Shown one piece after another: positions 33,455-41,799 of a DNA stretch of 44,263 bases. The notes under the pieces were generated by a model. It did not search any database and was not told the DNA's origin. It worked only from the letters and a program-made list of their open reading frames with translations. This stretch comes from Chthonomonas sp. UBA2362. GTDB taxonomy: Bacteria > Armatimonadota > Fimbriimonadia > Fimbriimonadales > Fimbriimonadaceae. Location of the stretch: positions 36,080 to 80,342 of the forward strand of contig DDTO01000003.1 in the NCBI GenBank assembly GCA_002344135.1, given 5' to 3'. Numbering within the stretch: position 1 is the first letter of the stretch; every line of letters starts with the position of its first letter. The position numbers and the translations under genes were made by a program.

Positions 33455-33769
33455 TCAAATCGTCAACGGGCCCTGGAAGTCCACCCAGCCGTCCCGGCCG
33501 TACACTTCCACGACCCGGCCACGGGCGCCCGGTAAACGATAAATGCGCAGGCTGTCTTCCACCGGGTCCATGATTTCCAGCAACCGCGAGAGCATCTTAT
33601 GATACAGCGCATCCGTTAGGCTGCATTCGAACACCGAATACTGCACACGCTGTCCATAGCCTTCGCAGACTTTCGCCACGCGCCGTAACCGCCGCTCTCC
33701 ATCGTCGTGGTTCGTCTTGACGTCGTAACAAACGACCATGTCCACACGCTCGGGTCTCGTCGTCTTCAT
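33455..33769 (-). CDS. cas2: CRISPR-associated endonuclease Cas2
   Basis: A 104-residue ferredoxin-fold protein that forms the Cas1-Cas2 spacer integrase. It has VVCYDVKTNHDDGERRLRRVAKVCEGYGQRVQYSVFEC with the conserved Asp at D16, followed by a second beta-alpha-beta unit (LRIYRLPGARGRVVEVYGRDG). The ATG at 33769 is 4 bases after the cas1 stop; a later ATG (residue 11) gives a family-sized 94-residue protein and is possible. Last gene of the cas operon, directly before the leader. Confidence 0.95.
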   Translation of the reverse strand: MKTTRPERVDMVVCYDVKTNHDDGERRLRRVAKVCEGYGQRVQYSVFECSLTDALYHKMLSRLLEIMDPVEDSLRIYRLPGARGRVVEVYGRDGWVDFQGPLTI

Positions 33770-33773
33770 CGCT

Positions 33774-34802
33774 TCAGCTCGGCATGTAAGGAGGATAATG
33801 CGTAAGGTCGCCGCGAAGGGTTCTGGCAAGCAAGCGCGCCTGCAAATGCGGAAGCAGCCCGATCGGGACCTTCTGCGCGAGAAGAGGATGCTGCACCTCC
33901 ACCGCTTTGCGCCGTTGCAGTTCGGTCAGCACCTTCTTGCGACCGTCGGCGCTGAGCATCACGCTTCCGCCCGCCCGCTCCTCGAAGTCCGAGGGCCTGA
34001 TCTGTTTGCGGTTGACGAGGGTGAGGCAGAAGCGGTCCAAGATCAACGAGCGGAACTCCTCCACCAAATCGAGCGCCAGCGCCGGACGCCCCGGGCGCAA
34101 GACGTGTAGATAGCCGCATTGGGGATCGAGCCCCACCCCTTCCAGCGCCGCCACGCAGTCCGACGTCGCGATCGAATACACGAACGACAGTAGCGCGTTC
34201 AGCCGATCGCGCGGAGGTCGGCGGCTTCGGGTCTTGAAGGCGAACTCCGTTGCCTCCGCCAGGACCAGGTAATCGAAGACGTCGAAGTAGACCTGGGCGG
34301 CCATGCCTTCGATGCCCCGTACCTCGTCGTGATCTCGGGCCGCCCCCACCCTGGGGAGCGCCGCCGCCAGATCCTCGCACGCTTCGGAGAGCGGCTCGGC
34401 GAACTGGGGCAGATCTCGCGAGCCCCTCAGCAGCACTTGCCGGGCATTCTGGATCTTTCCGGCGACGAAGGCCTTGGCCAGCGAAAGGGACCGGTCGGGG
34501 TCGAGGTGCGCCACCCACTGATCTCGCCTGAGGAGCACGTTCCCACCGGTCTTCCCCCCGACCCGTGCTTGGAACCGTCCGAACGTGTCGAACAGCACCA
34601 CTGCCCGTCCCTCCTGCGCGCATCGCGCCATGAGCGGCTGAGTGATGTGCACGACGCCGAAGGCGCAGATCGCGCCCAGGTGATGAAGCGGCACGCGGAG
34701 CACCTGCTCGTCGCCAGCGCGAACCAGGACCGTTTCGTCCTTGAGCGAAACGGATGCGTCTTGCGTCAGGACGTAGAGCGTGTTGAGCAGTTCGCGGGTC
34801 AT
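33774..34802 (-). CDS. cas1: CRISPR-associated endonuclease Cas1 (type I-C)
   Basis: A 342-residue integrase subunit that captures prespacers and inserts them at the leader end. The metal-binding triad is E165 (RGIEGMAAQVYF), H233 (GYLHVLRPGRPALALDLVEEFR) and D245/E248. The N-terminal beta domain begins LLNTLYVLTQDASVSLKDETVLV, as in I-C Cas1. The ATG at 34802 overlaps the cas4 TGA (ATGA). A long antisense and N-terminally extended frame is disregarded. Confidence 0.97.
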   Translation of the reverse strand: MTRELLNTLYVLTQDASVSLKDETVLVRAGDEQVLRVPLHHLGAICAFGVVHITQPLMARCAQEGRAVVLFDTFGRFQARVGGKTGGNVLLRRDQWVAHLDPDRSLSLAKAFVAGKIQNARQVLLRGSRDLPQFAEPLSEACEDLAAALPRVGAARDHDEVRGIEGMAAQVYFDVFDYLVLAEATEFAFKTRSRRPPRDRLNALLSFVYSIATSDCVAALEGVGLDPQCGYLHVLRPGRPALALDLVEEFRSLILDRFCLTLVNRKQIRPSDFEERAGGSVMLSADGRKKVLTELQRRKAVEVQHPLLAQKVPIGLLPHLQARLLARTLRGDLTHYPPYMPS

Positions 34803-35458
34803 GGCAACTCCCCCAGCGGTAGCGGTTCGTAGAGCCGCGCTTCCGGTTGGCCCATTCCCCGTTCCACGGCAAAGGGCTGGCAGGCGTCGATGAGCGAGCA
34901 CTTGCGGCACCGGCGATCGGCCACCGGCGGCGGCGGCCGAGGGCCGGCCATCATGGCGCGGATCGCCTCGACGATGGCGAGCGTTTGCTCGCGCAGATCG
35001 GCGGTCAGCTCGTGCGACACCCGCTCCCGACTCTCGACGAAGAATACGTCCGCCTGGCGCACCTCGAGGCCGAACATCTCTTCGAGGCAGATCGCCTGGG
35101 CGCACGCTTGAAGGAGGGCATGCGGCTTGTCGGTGCGCCGCCCGACCTTGTACTCGACCGGGATCGCCTCGCGGTACGGCGGTTCGGCAGGCAGTAGCTC
35201 GACCACGTCCGCCTTCCCCACCAGCCCGTAGCGCTCCGACCAGATCGGCAGGCCCCGCAGCACCCGTCTCCCCCGCTCCACCCGATCCTGATCCTCGTCC
35301 ACCCTCCGGTGCGCCTTGGTGCCCCGGAGGGTGAAGAGGTTCTCGTCCCAGATCGACTCAAGATGGATCAGCCCACACTGCCGCGGGCAGTAGGACCAGT
35401 GCTCGATGGCGCTGATGGGGACGGGCTCGACGATGTTGGTCCCATCAGCACCTCTCAA
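34799..35458 (-). CDS. cas4: CRISPR-associated exonuclease Cas4 (type I-C)
   Basis: A 219-residue RecB-like nuclease with an iron-sulfur cluster. It trims prespacers and checks the PAM together with Cas1-Cas2. Fe-S cysteines: C24 in YCPRQC and C184, C187, C193 in RCRKCSLIDAC. Nuclease core: H50, D84 (VGKADVVEL), E102 and K104 (PVEYKVGR). The best start is TTG at 35458, which overlaps the cas7 end by 14 bases. No ATG is available before the conserved ISAIEHWSYCPRQC. Confidence 0.95.
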   Translation of the reverse strand: MRGADGTNIVEPVPISAIEHWSYCPRQCGLIHLESIWDENLFTLRGTKAHRRVDEDQDRVERGRRVLRGLPIWSERYGLVGKADVVELLPAEPPYREAIPVEYKVGRRTDKPHALLQACAQAICLEEMFGLEVRQADVFFVESRERVSHELTADLREQTLAIVEAIRAMMAGPRPPPPVADRRCRKCSLIDACQPFAVERGMGQPEARLYEPLPLGELP

Positions 35459-36407
35459 CGAGTTCGATGCCTTGAGGGAGATTGTCCTTGCGAAGAATCA
35501 CCTTGTACTGCTCGAAGCATCGAGGGCTCGTGACACCCTCGTGTAGCCGGATGCTGACGACCGCACCTGGATGATCCCAAGAGTCAGTGGCTAGGTCAAG
35601 GAGCTTGTGGGAAGGCGCGACGCCGAGCTTGGCCATTTCAGGCGTCGTGCCGACATGCTTAAAGAGGATCAACTTCCTGCTGTTCATAACTCCTTTGCTC
35701 GCCGAGTGGTCGTGGTCGAACATATTGCAGAGGGCCTCCCAGAGCAACTCAAGATCAGCTTCCGAGAACCCGGTTTGCTCTGCGAGAGGAGCCGAGATGA
35801 AGCCTTTGGCTGCGTAGAGTCCGTAAGGGATGAGGCTCTTGCGGCCCATTGTCCGAAGAGAGTCTTCGTCAGCCTCGGCCTCCGCCTTCTCATAGTCCGC
35901 ACTCGACTTGGCGGTCTTGACGTCCTCAGCAATTGCGCCGCGTGTGATCGACTGGTCTAGCGGAAGGATCGGGTGGATGGATCGCGAAAACGCGATCTGC
36001 ACCGGCCCGCGAACTTGCCCGGCGTTGGGCCCGGTGCTCATTACGGCGCCAAAGGTGCGGACGTCGTAGAACTGCTCACACATCCACTGCTTGGCGGCAT
36101 CCACCTTCGCCTTCTTCTTCTCTCCTAGCTTGAACCCACCCTCGGTGTTCTCATGCGCCCGCATGATCTGCCTGTTTAGGTTGGTGCTGTGCTGGACGAA
36201 GATCGCGTAGGGCGGCTGGTTGTTGCGCGCAATCTGAACATAGTTTCGGATGCGGCGCTTGAGCATCACGTCGGACGTGAGGCCGTGGCCATCCTGCGGG
36301 TCCATACGAGGCAGGTTGCCCGCGTCCGGATCGCCGTTCGGGTTGCCCCGCTCGCAGTCGAAGAGGTACAGGAACTCGTATCGGTTCCTAACGATGTTGT
36401 TGCTCAT
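35445..36407 (-). CDS. cas7c: Type I-C Cascade backbone protein Cas7
   Basis: A 320-residue Csd2-type Cas7, the multi-copy subunit that coats the crRNA spacer. It has the RRM-like core with NRYEFLYLFDCERGNPNGDPDAGNLPR at the start, the typical DVMLKRRIRNYVQ, a thumb region with the RSIHPILPLDQSITR segment and a late glycine-containing loop. Length is standard. The ATG overlaps the cas8c TGA (ATGA), which supports coupled, stoichiometric translation of the effector subunits. Confidence 0.96.
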   Translation of the reverse strand: MSNNIVRNRYEFLYLFDCERGNPNGDPDAGNLPRMDPQDGHGLTSDVMLKRRIRNYVQIARNNQPPYAIFVQHSTNLNRQIMRAHENTEGGFKLGEKKKAKVDAAKQWMCEQFYDVRTFGAVMSTGPNAGQVRGPVQIAFSRSIHPILPLDQSITRGAIAEDVKTAKSSADYEKAEAEADEDSLRTMGRKSLIPYGLYAAKGFISAPLAEQTGFSEADLELLWEALCNMFDHDHSASKGVMNSRKLILFKHVGTTPEMAKLGVAPSHKLLDLATDSWDHPGAVVSIRLHEGVTSPRCFEQYKVILRKDNLPQGIELVERC

Positions 36408-38335
36408 TGGGTTTCTTCCTCCTCTGGTTGCGCATCTTGCGCGGATTCGCGCGCCTTCTTGGCAGCACTGTTCCTTGCCCTTTCGGCGTTATCGTGTGCG
36501 GTCTGGTGCCAGAAGCCGAGGGCAAACATGGCTTGTTCGTCCAAGCTTAGGGCAGGCGGATAGCAGGCGTGTCGGTTGCCTTGCCGGCGGATGCCGTTGT
36601 GGATCTCGGCGATACGGTCCTCGTAGAGATTGGCAAGGCCACCCCCCAGCTTGGACAGGTGCGTCTGGGCGAGTCGGGAGAGCTGGGCGTATACACCAAC
36701 CGGATTCGTCATTGCGCCGCCGTAGTAACGCTGGATTACTCCCGCACCCACGTCGCCGAGCGCGGCGCGCTGCAGATTGTCGTAGACAGCCAGTAACCTG
36801 CCGCAGTGGTAGGCCGCGCTGTCATGCTCAGAATCGAGTGCTGGTTGCATGTTTCTTCCTCTGTTGCGAATGAGATAAGCCTTGACGAGGGCGAGACGAC
36901 GGCGGGCGTGGGCGCGCATTTGCGGCCCCTGATCCTTGTCCGTCAAATCGCCAGAAACGACGGTGGAGTTGAAGGCGAGCAGCGCCTTGGCTGCTGCCGA
37001 TTCGGGAATGCGGCCACCAAGTAGGGCGGCGCGCCAGAGTTGCTGCCGCCAAGCACCCGCGGGCGTCACCCACTTCAGGTAGTCCTGATCGCCCTTCGGC
37101 CGGAGCGGGCACGTTAGCATCTGCTCCAGCTTCGGGTCCTGAGGTCGCCCCCCACCATAGGTAGGGAGGGTGAGGTCAGCAAACCACTGCTCAGTGGCCT
37201 CCGCCATGTTGAGGAGGGTGCTTTGGAAGTAGTCGCGTGTCATTACACGACCACCGGCGCCGGAGAGGGCGATCAAGTGGAACTGGACATCCCTAACTGG
37301 AATGGCTGGATCGCCCGTCTTGATCCTGCGAATCGCATCTCTGAGGCGCGACTCCACGAGGAGACGTTCCTCAGCGTCATCTTCAGGCGGTTTTTCGCGG
37401 CGGGGAACGCTACCGATGCTCAGCCCAAGTATGTCGAGCTCGTCCTCTACAAGCTTGACAGCTTCGGCTGGGCCGGAGTACCAGTACAGAATACGCGCGC
37501 CACCTAGCCTTGCGAAGTCCTTGGCGAGTTGCTTCGGTTGTCTCGGCTTCGGTCGTTTCCAAGAGTAGACTACGCTCCTCTCCAGAAGGTCGTCCAAGGC
37601 GGTGACGTATGCTTTAGCCTGCTCTGCATCCATGGCAGCGTTCGCACCCTGGCGAAGTCCATAAGATTCGAATGCAGGCTTGTCGAAGGTGATGATGGGG
37701 GCAAAGGGTTGGCTTAGCCCGACGCCTGACAGCTTGGTGAGCTTGGGGTGCGTGTTCTCAGGATCGATCAGTTCGCCAGTAGCGAAACTGACCATTCGGC
37801 CCTTGGGCTTGCCGCCATCGGCAAGCGAAGTTCGGAAGGAGTTCCACCACGCGTGCCACGAAGAGTCCTCGACGGGAAAACTGCTCCCGATTCGGACGGT
37901 GGCGAGGTCCGTGCGCTTAGGGGCGGGCTTCATCGAGGCAACCCGCTTCAGGGCCGCCTGGCGTTGGGATTCTAACTGCCTGGCTATGGGCCCCAGCTGT
38001 GGAGATGCAGAAGCAGCCTCCGTGAGCATTTTGATCAGCGTCGATCGGCGCGCCATTTCCTTCGACTCGCCTTCCTCGTCCTTCGCCCACGCAAGCCAAG
38101 TGCCAAGTGGGGCGATCAGGAAGTGAGCGGCTTCTCCCTCCTTGGCCCCGAGAGCACGGAGTTCGGAGAAGCTCAGGTCCGGTGCGGTGGGAAACTCCTT
38201 TTTGGAGGGGATGACGCCGGTGAGAGTCGTTCCGTCCGCGTCGAAATCGAGCACCCATCGGACCTGCTTTTTCCGATATCCCGGTCGGCTGGCAAGGCCG
38301 CGACTCTCGGCATACTCGAGCAGCGCGTTGATCAT
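36404..38335 (-). CDS. cas8c: Type I-C Cascade large subunit Cas8c
   Basis: A 643-residue Csd1-type large subunit that recognises the PAM and holds the R-loop, and recruits Cas3. The start MINALLEYAESRGLASRPGYRKKQVRWVLDFDADG is characteristic. In type I-C the small subunit Cas11c is produced by internal translation within cas8c; an internal start would be expected near residues 480-500, but I could not pin one. The ATG at 38335 overlaps the cas5c TGA. The upstream extension of the frame is not used. Confidence 0.94.
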   Translation of the reverse strand: MINALLEYAESRGLASRPGYRKKQVRWVLDFDADGTTLTGVIPSKKEFPTAPDLSFSELRALGAKEGEAAHFLIAPLGTWLAWAKDEEGESKEMARRSTLIKMLTEAASASPQLGPIARQLESQRQAALKRVASMKPAPKRTDLATVRIGSSFPVEDSSWHAWWNSFRTSLADGGKPKGRMVSFATGELIDPENTHPKLTKLSGVGLSQPFAPIITFDKPAFESYGLRQGANAAMDAEQAKAYVTALDDLLERSVVYSWKRPKPRQPKQLAKDFARLGGARILYWYSGPAEAVKLVEDELDILGLSIGSVPRREKPPEDDAEERLLVESRLRDAIRRIKTGDPAIPVRDVQFHLIALSGAGGRVMTRDYFQSTLLNMAEATEQWFADLTLPTYGGGRPQDPKLEQMLTCPLRPKGDQDYLKWVTPAGAWRQQLWRAALLGGRIPESAAAKALLAFNSTVVSGDLTDKDQGPQMRAHARRRLALVKAYLIRNRGRNMQPALDSEHDSAAYHCGRLLAVYDNLQRAALGDVGAGVIQRYYGGAMTNPVGVYAQLSRLAQTHLSKLGGGLANLYEDRIAEIHNGIRRQGNRHACYPPALSLDEQAMFALGFWHQTAHDNAERARNSAAKKARESAQDAQPEEEETQ

Positions 38336-39051
38336 AGTATCACCGCCTTGCGCACTTGATCGCTCATGTACTGCGGCACGTGTACGACGCCCTGTTGCGC
38401 GCTGGCCCGGAAGAGCGAGATGCATGCCTTTGACGTGGCTTCTCCGGGTTTGGAGAGGTCGAACACGTCATAGAGCATCCAGCCGGCGTCGACATCGCCT
38501 TGCCATGCTGGTTGGCCAGAAGGTGCACCCCACCACGCGGGAAACTCTCGGCAGCCTAAGCTCGGGTGGATGAAGTGCTGGCCTCGTTCGAGCCGCCGAA
38601 TGAACTGGTCCTCATAGGCAGCCATTGCCTTTGGCGCACCTGGCCAAGGCACGATGCGAGCACTGAGGCGGTAGCGCACGTCCCGAAGCGCCATCGTCTG
38701 GCGCTGGGTGCGGCCTTTGCCCGCGTCGCCGGTCGTTAGGGTGTCGCCGTCGGCCAGGATCGGCCTGATCTGCGACGGGTCGGCCATCCACCGGCGAACT
38801 TCGGGCTCAGAGGGCCCTTTCTCCTTCACCTCGTTGCGCATGAGCGCGAAGTACTTGGGCTCGGAGAGGATCTCGATGCGCTCGATTTCCCATCGGAACT
38901 CGTGGCGGTTGACGAAGATCGCGTCGAAGATGCCCCTGGCCGCGGAAGGCGTGATAAACGGGTAGCTCCAGCGCTCGACCTTCATCGGCGACGTGAAGCA
39001 AGCAAACTCGCCCCACACCTCGATCGCGTGGGGGTTTCCTCTGTAGTTCAT
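38332..39051 (-). CDS. cas5c: Type I-C Cas5, crRNA-processing endoribonuclease
   Basis: A 239-residue Cas5c (Cas5d), which replaces Cas6 in type I-C: it cuts the repeat RNA after the hairpin and stays on the 5' handle. It starts MNYRGNPHAIEVWGEFACFTSPMKVERWSYPFITPSAARG, typical of the family, with conserved RTQRQTMALRDVRYRLSA and HFIHPSLGCREFPAWW. The ATG at 39051 follows AAGGAGG by 8 bases, the strongest ribosome binding site in the operon. Its own site makes sense because, unlike the other effector genes, it is preceded by a 274-bp gap. Confidence 0.96.
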   Translation of the reverse strand: MNYRGNPHAIEVWGEFACFTSPMKVERWSYPFITPSAARGIFDAIFVNRHEFRWEIERIEILSEPKYFALMRNEVKEKGPSEPEVRRWMADPSQIRPILADGDTLTTGDAGKGRTQRQTMALRDVRYRLSARIVPWPGAPKAMAAYEDQFIRRLERGQHFIHPSLGCREFPAWWGAPSGQPAWQGDVDAGWMLYDVFDLSKPGEATSKACISLFRASAQQGVVHVPQYMSDQVRKAVIL

Positions 39052-39081
39052 GGTCCTGTCCTCCTTCTGCACCTGATCTTT

Positions 39082-39141
39082 GGGTCCGCCGAAGCGGACC
39101 CGTCACTTCTTCGGGCCATGCAGTGCAGAGTTTCAATCCGC
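39082..39141 (-). ncRNA. Candidate crRNA-like RNA between cas3 and cas5c
   Basis: On the minus strand, GCGGATTGAAAC (39141-39130) is identical to the last 11 bases of the CRISPR repeat, the crRNA 5' handle, with one extra G before it. It is followed by 28 spacer-like bases (39129-39102) and a hairpin with 8-bp arms GGGTCCGC/GCGGACCC and a UUCG loop (39101-39082). The upstream half of a repeat is missing. Handle plus guide-like stretch plus 3' hairpin is the shape of a mature I-C crRNA. Such solitary degenerate units occur as CreA or CreR RNAs in other type I loci. Expression and binding to Cascade are inference. Confidence 0.4.
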
Positions 39142-39151
39142 CAGCCGAGAA

Positions 39152-39268
39152 TCAAGGTGTCATTCCAGGTGTCACTCGAAGATGTAACCTTCGCTCGCGG
39201 CTGGAAGCAGCGCCCGACGTGTCAAACGTCGCGCCGGCGCACCGGCGACAGATGCCGTAGCGTTGCAT
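39152..39268 (-). CDS. Possible 38-aa small ORF in the cas3-cas5c gap
   Basis: ATG at 39268 to TGA at 39152, encoding MQRYGICRRCAGATFDTSGA and an Arg-rich second half. There is no ribosome binding site. Two Cys form a CxxC. It ends just before the orphan handle. A small ORF beside a crRNA-like unit is the arrangement of CreTA toxin-antitoxin pairs, but chance is quite possible for a frame this short. Reported so that it is not overlooked. Confidence 0.2.
   Translation of the reverse strand: MQRYGICRRCAGATFDTSGAASSRERRLHLRVTPGMTP
39155..39174. repeat. Direct repeat AGGTGTCA, two copies
   Basis: AGGTGTCA at 39155-39162 and 39167-39174 (12-bp period), with a third GTGTCA at about 39219 inside a GACGT/ACGTC hairpin (39216-39230). 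Another hairpin (CGCCGG/CCGGCG) lies at 39232-39247. Could be a protein-binding site in the cas3-cas5c gap. Confidence 0.35.
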
Positions 39269-39325
39269 GCGGCAGAGTCTACTAAACTCTCTTATCTGCC
39301 TGCAAGGCAATATTCACTCTTCCTT

Positions 39326-41557
39326 CTAGCGCACGGGCAGCTCCTTGTCCAGTCTCAAGCCGAGCATTGCGTCGTAAGCCTCGGCGTCGCTCAGGGCATA
39401 CCAGTCTTCGGTGCCCGGGAGGGTGGAGCCGATCCAAACCGATTCCAGCGCTTCGTTGCGTCTCGCGTCGACCACGAAAGGCTGCGCCTCGCGAAAGAAG
39501 CGGCTAGTTAGCCGCCCGGGAACGTCAGGCGTTCCAGGGTATGGACTGAGCACATGAACTACATCGTTGTGCTCGATCAGACGGTAAATCCGAGCGACCT
39601 CGGGAAAGTCGCGCGCCTGAATTGCCTGTTCCAGCTCTTTGGTCGAGCCTGGAATGTTCTCGTTCGAGTAGAGCCGCTCGAAAAACGTGTCGAATGCGCT
39701 TGGGTCTTGGGGATCGATATGGTTCACTTGCTTCCGCAGGCTGTCCGCCTGCTCCGCCCCCTGCTGGTACAACTTGCCCGGATAGACCTCCTCCTCCGGC
39801 CGGAAGACATAGACTTGACCAGTTCCTGCGCCGGCTCGGTTGCATCGACCGGCGGCCTGGGCGATCGCATCAAGGGGGGCGAGGGCACGGTAAACGAATG
39901 GGAAGTCCAGATCGACTCCCGCCTCCACGCACTGCGTGCTGATGAGGATGCAGGGCTTACTTCGGTCGGTGATCCCATCAAGGGCAAGCACCGACCGGCG
40001 ATGCTGGGCGCACATGTTGGTCGAAATGTGGCGGACTTCCGCTCTGGGACTCAGCGCGAGAACGCGCTCGGTCAGCAGCCGCGCGTGCTTTCGGGTGTTT
40101 ACTATGCACAGAGCCCGCGAATGGTCGGCAAGTGCTTCCGCCATCGTGTCCCAGTTCTGAGCCGTGTCGCACAGATTCCAGTCGATCGTGTAGCGCCTGG
40201 TCAGTTCGTAGAGCCCGGCGTTGCGCGAGATGATAGGAACGGGGTGCCAGCCCTTATTGAACTCTTCCTCCTCGTTTTCCTTGGCCACCGCCGAAGCGAA
40301 GGTGAAGATGCCAGGTTGCGTTGCAGTTGAAAGGACGGCGCTGCACCCGTAGTCAGGGTGGGCCAGCCGCGCCAGCGCCCGTACAGTGGCGGAGAGGAGG
40401 GGACGCGGCAAAGTCTGAACCTCGTCCACGAGGATCACGCTGTTGGCGAGCGAACAGAGCTTGCGGCACGCGCCCGGGCGATCCGAGAACATAGACTCGA
40501 AAAGCTGTACCGTCGTCGTGACGATAATGGGCGGCAACCAATCCTCACTAAACGCCTCCTCGGCCCTGCGCTCTGCGTCTTCCGAGGCATTCTCATCGTC
40601 CCTGGGCTTTCTTCGCCAGTCCGCGAGGCTGGTGTGCTCAAGGAGTCTGCCTTGATCGGTCTGCTCCTTCAGGGCTTTGCGATACTCGTTCACTGTTTGA
40701 TCCGTGATGGAGAGAAAGGGCAGGGCGACGACGATACGCTGCAGTTCCAGATGCCTTTGCATATGGCGCAGGGCGAACTCCAGCATGGCGAGCGTCTTGC
40801 CGCTTCCGGTCGGGGCTTCGAGCGTGAACAGCCCCCGACCCAACTCCGCGGCAGCTACCGCGGCTTGGCGAAGAGCAGCCCGGGCCTCCAGAACTTCTTG
40901 CGAGGCGCCCATTCCCAGCGTGCCGACGTAAGTCTGAAGATTCTTTATGGCTTGATCTACATCAAGAGCCTCGGCCTTTGGTCGAACCTCTCCACGCATA
41001 TGGTGCGCGGTGTCGGCGTAATCAGCGTCCACGAGGGCCGACAACACCATCCGCGCATCGAGCATGGATGCTACGGTTGCGCGCAGCTTCCGGCCACGCC
41101 CCATGCCCTCCAGCGTGAAACCGTCCGCGACGAATGCTTCCAGTGCCGCCTTCAACTGATCTGCTGAGATGGTGGGCGTGCGTCCTTCGACCGAGAACAG
41201 TGTCTTCTTGAGGCAAGTGACTTGGGCCCACTTGCCAAGCCCGACGTGGTGGGCGTGAACTGCTGCTGCCGCCAATTCCGAAAGGTCCTTCTTCAACAGG
41301 AAGTGGGTACCCGGACACCAGTGATCGAGCCCTGAGACCTTGCCTTGAAGCCGCTGCAAGAACATTGCAGAGTACTTCCCGAAATCGTGGAACAAGCCTG
41401 CATAGGTCGCATCGGGCCGAAGGAATGCCGGGCACCGACTTGCAGCTCCCTGTAGCCCAATCTCAGGGTTTCCAAACGTGACGTTGCGCGTATGATCCCG
41501 CATCGTTTGGGCATCGCCGCCAGTTCCTCGAGAGTGCGCAAGCCATCTCGTGCTCAT
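39326..41557 (-). CDS. cas3: CRISPR-associated helicase-nuclease Cas3 (type I-C)
   Basis: A 743-residue Cas3, recruited by Cascade to unwind and degrade target DNA. The N-terminal HD nuclease carries AHS (7-9), RDHT (20-23), the HD pair in LFHDFGKYS (about 57-58), HAHH (101-104) and LVDADYADT (about 186). The SF2 helicase follows: Walker A EAPTGSGKT (about 247-255), the DExx box as LVDEVQTL, STATQP (motif III), STQCVEAGVDLDF (motif V) and QAAGRCNRAG (motif VI). The DEVQ variant fits type I-C. The ATG at 41557 overlaps the stop of the small HD protein (ATGA), so the frame's first 13 residues are not used. The HD part is complete without that upstream protein. Confidence 0.95.
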   Translation of the reverse strand: MSTRWLAHSRGTGGDAQTMRDHTRNVTFGNPEIGLQGAASRCPAFLRPDATYAGLFHDFGKYSAMFLQRLQGKVSGLDHWCPGTHFLLKKDLSELAAAAVHAHHVGLGKWAQVTCLKKTLFSVEGRTPTISADQLKAALEAFVADGFTLEGMGRGRKLRATVASMLDARMVLSALVDADYADTAHHMRGEVRPKAEALDVDQAIKNLQTYVGTLGMGASQEVLEARAALRQAAVAAAELGRGLFTLEAPTGSGKTLAMLEFALRHMQRHLELQRIVVALPFLSITDQTVNEYRKALKEQTDQGRLLEHTSLADWRRKPRDDENASEDAERRAEEAFSEDWLPPIIVTTTVQLFESMFSDRPGACRKLCSLANSVILVDEVQTLPRPLLSATVRALARLAHPDYGCSAVLSTATQPGIFTFASAVAKENEEEEFNKGWHPVPIISRNAGLYELTRRYTIDWNLCDTAQNWDTMAEALADHSRALCIVNTRKHARLLTERVLALSPRAEVRHISTNMCAQHRRSVLALDGITDRSKPCILISTQCVEAGVDLDFPFVYRALAPLDAIAQAAGRCNRAGAGTGQVYVFRPEEEVYPGKLYQQGAEQADSLRKQVNHIDPQDPSAFDTFFERLYSNENIPGSTKELEQAIQARDFPEVARIYRLIEHNDVVHVLSPYPGTPDVPGRLTSRFFREAQPFVVDARRNEALESVWIGSTLPGTEDWYALSDAEAYDAMLGLRLDKELPVR

Positions 41558-41799
41558 GACGTCACTCCCGAGCCGTTCTGTCCTGCTTCCTTGCATTCCT
41601 GCAGGTACCTCTGGAACCTCGGATCAGCTTTGGCCAAGTCGTGCGTGAGGCCAAGGGCGTGGGCGAGGTCGGCTTGGCCGAACTTCGCACCGAACCGAGA
41701 CGCGGAAGCGGCGACGGCCTGCAGGTGCTCCACAAGCCCATGCCACCGATCCGAGCCGGACGGCGGCGTGTGGGCATTCAAATAGGCAACAGAAGACAA
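41554..41799 (-). CDS. Truncated Cas3-type HD-domain mini-protein
   Basis: An 81-residue protein resembling the first half of a Cas3 HD domain: H10 (NAHTPP), RWHGLVEHLQAVAASASRFGAKFG with H25, LAHALGLTHDLAK with H53-D54, and FQRYLQ. It then stops and lacks the later His cluster and Asp needed for two-metal catalysis. It is in another frame than cas3 and ends with ATGA overlap on the cas3 start, so translation of cas3 probably depends on it. It starts with TTG at 41799, 8 bases after TATACT. Either a remnant of an older cas3 replaced by recombination, or a small accessory protein. Confidence 0.65.
   Translation of the reverse strand: MSSVAYLNAHTPPSGSDRWHGLVEHLQAVAASASRFGAKFGQADLAHALGLTHDLAKADPRFQRYLQECKEAGQNGSGVTS

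Noticed and set aside
41554..41600. Sequencing frameshift splitting one cas3 into two
   Set aside because: Not favoured: cas3 has its own full HD domain and a clean ATGA start. Read data would still be needed to exclude it fully.
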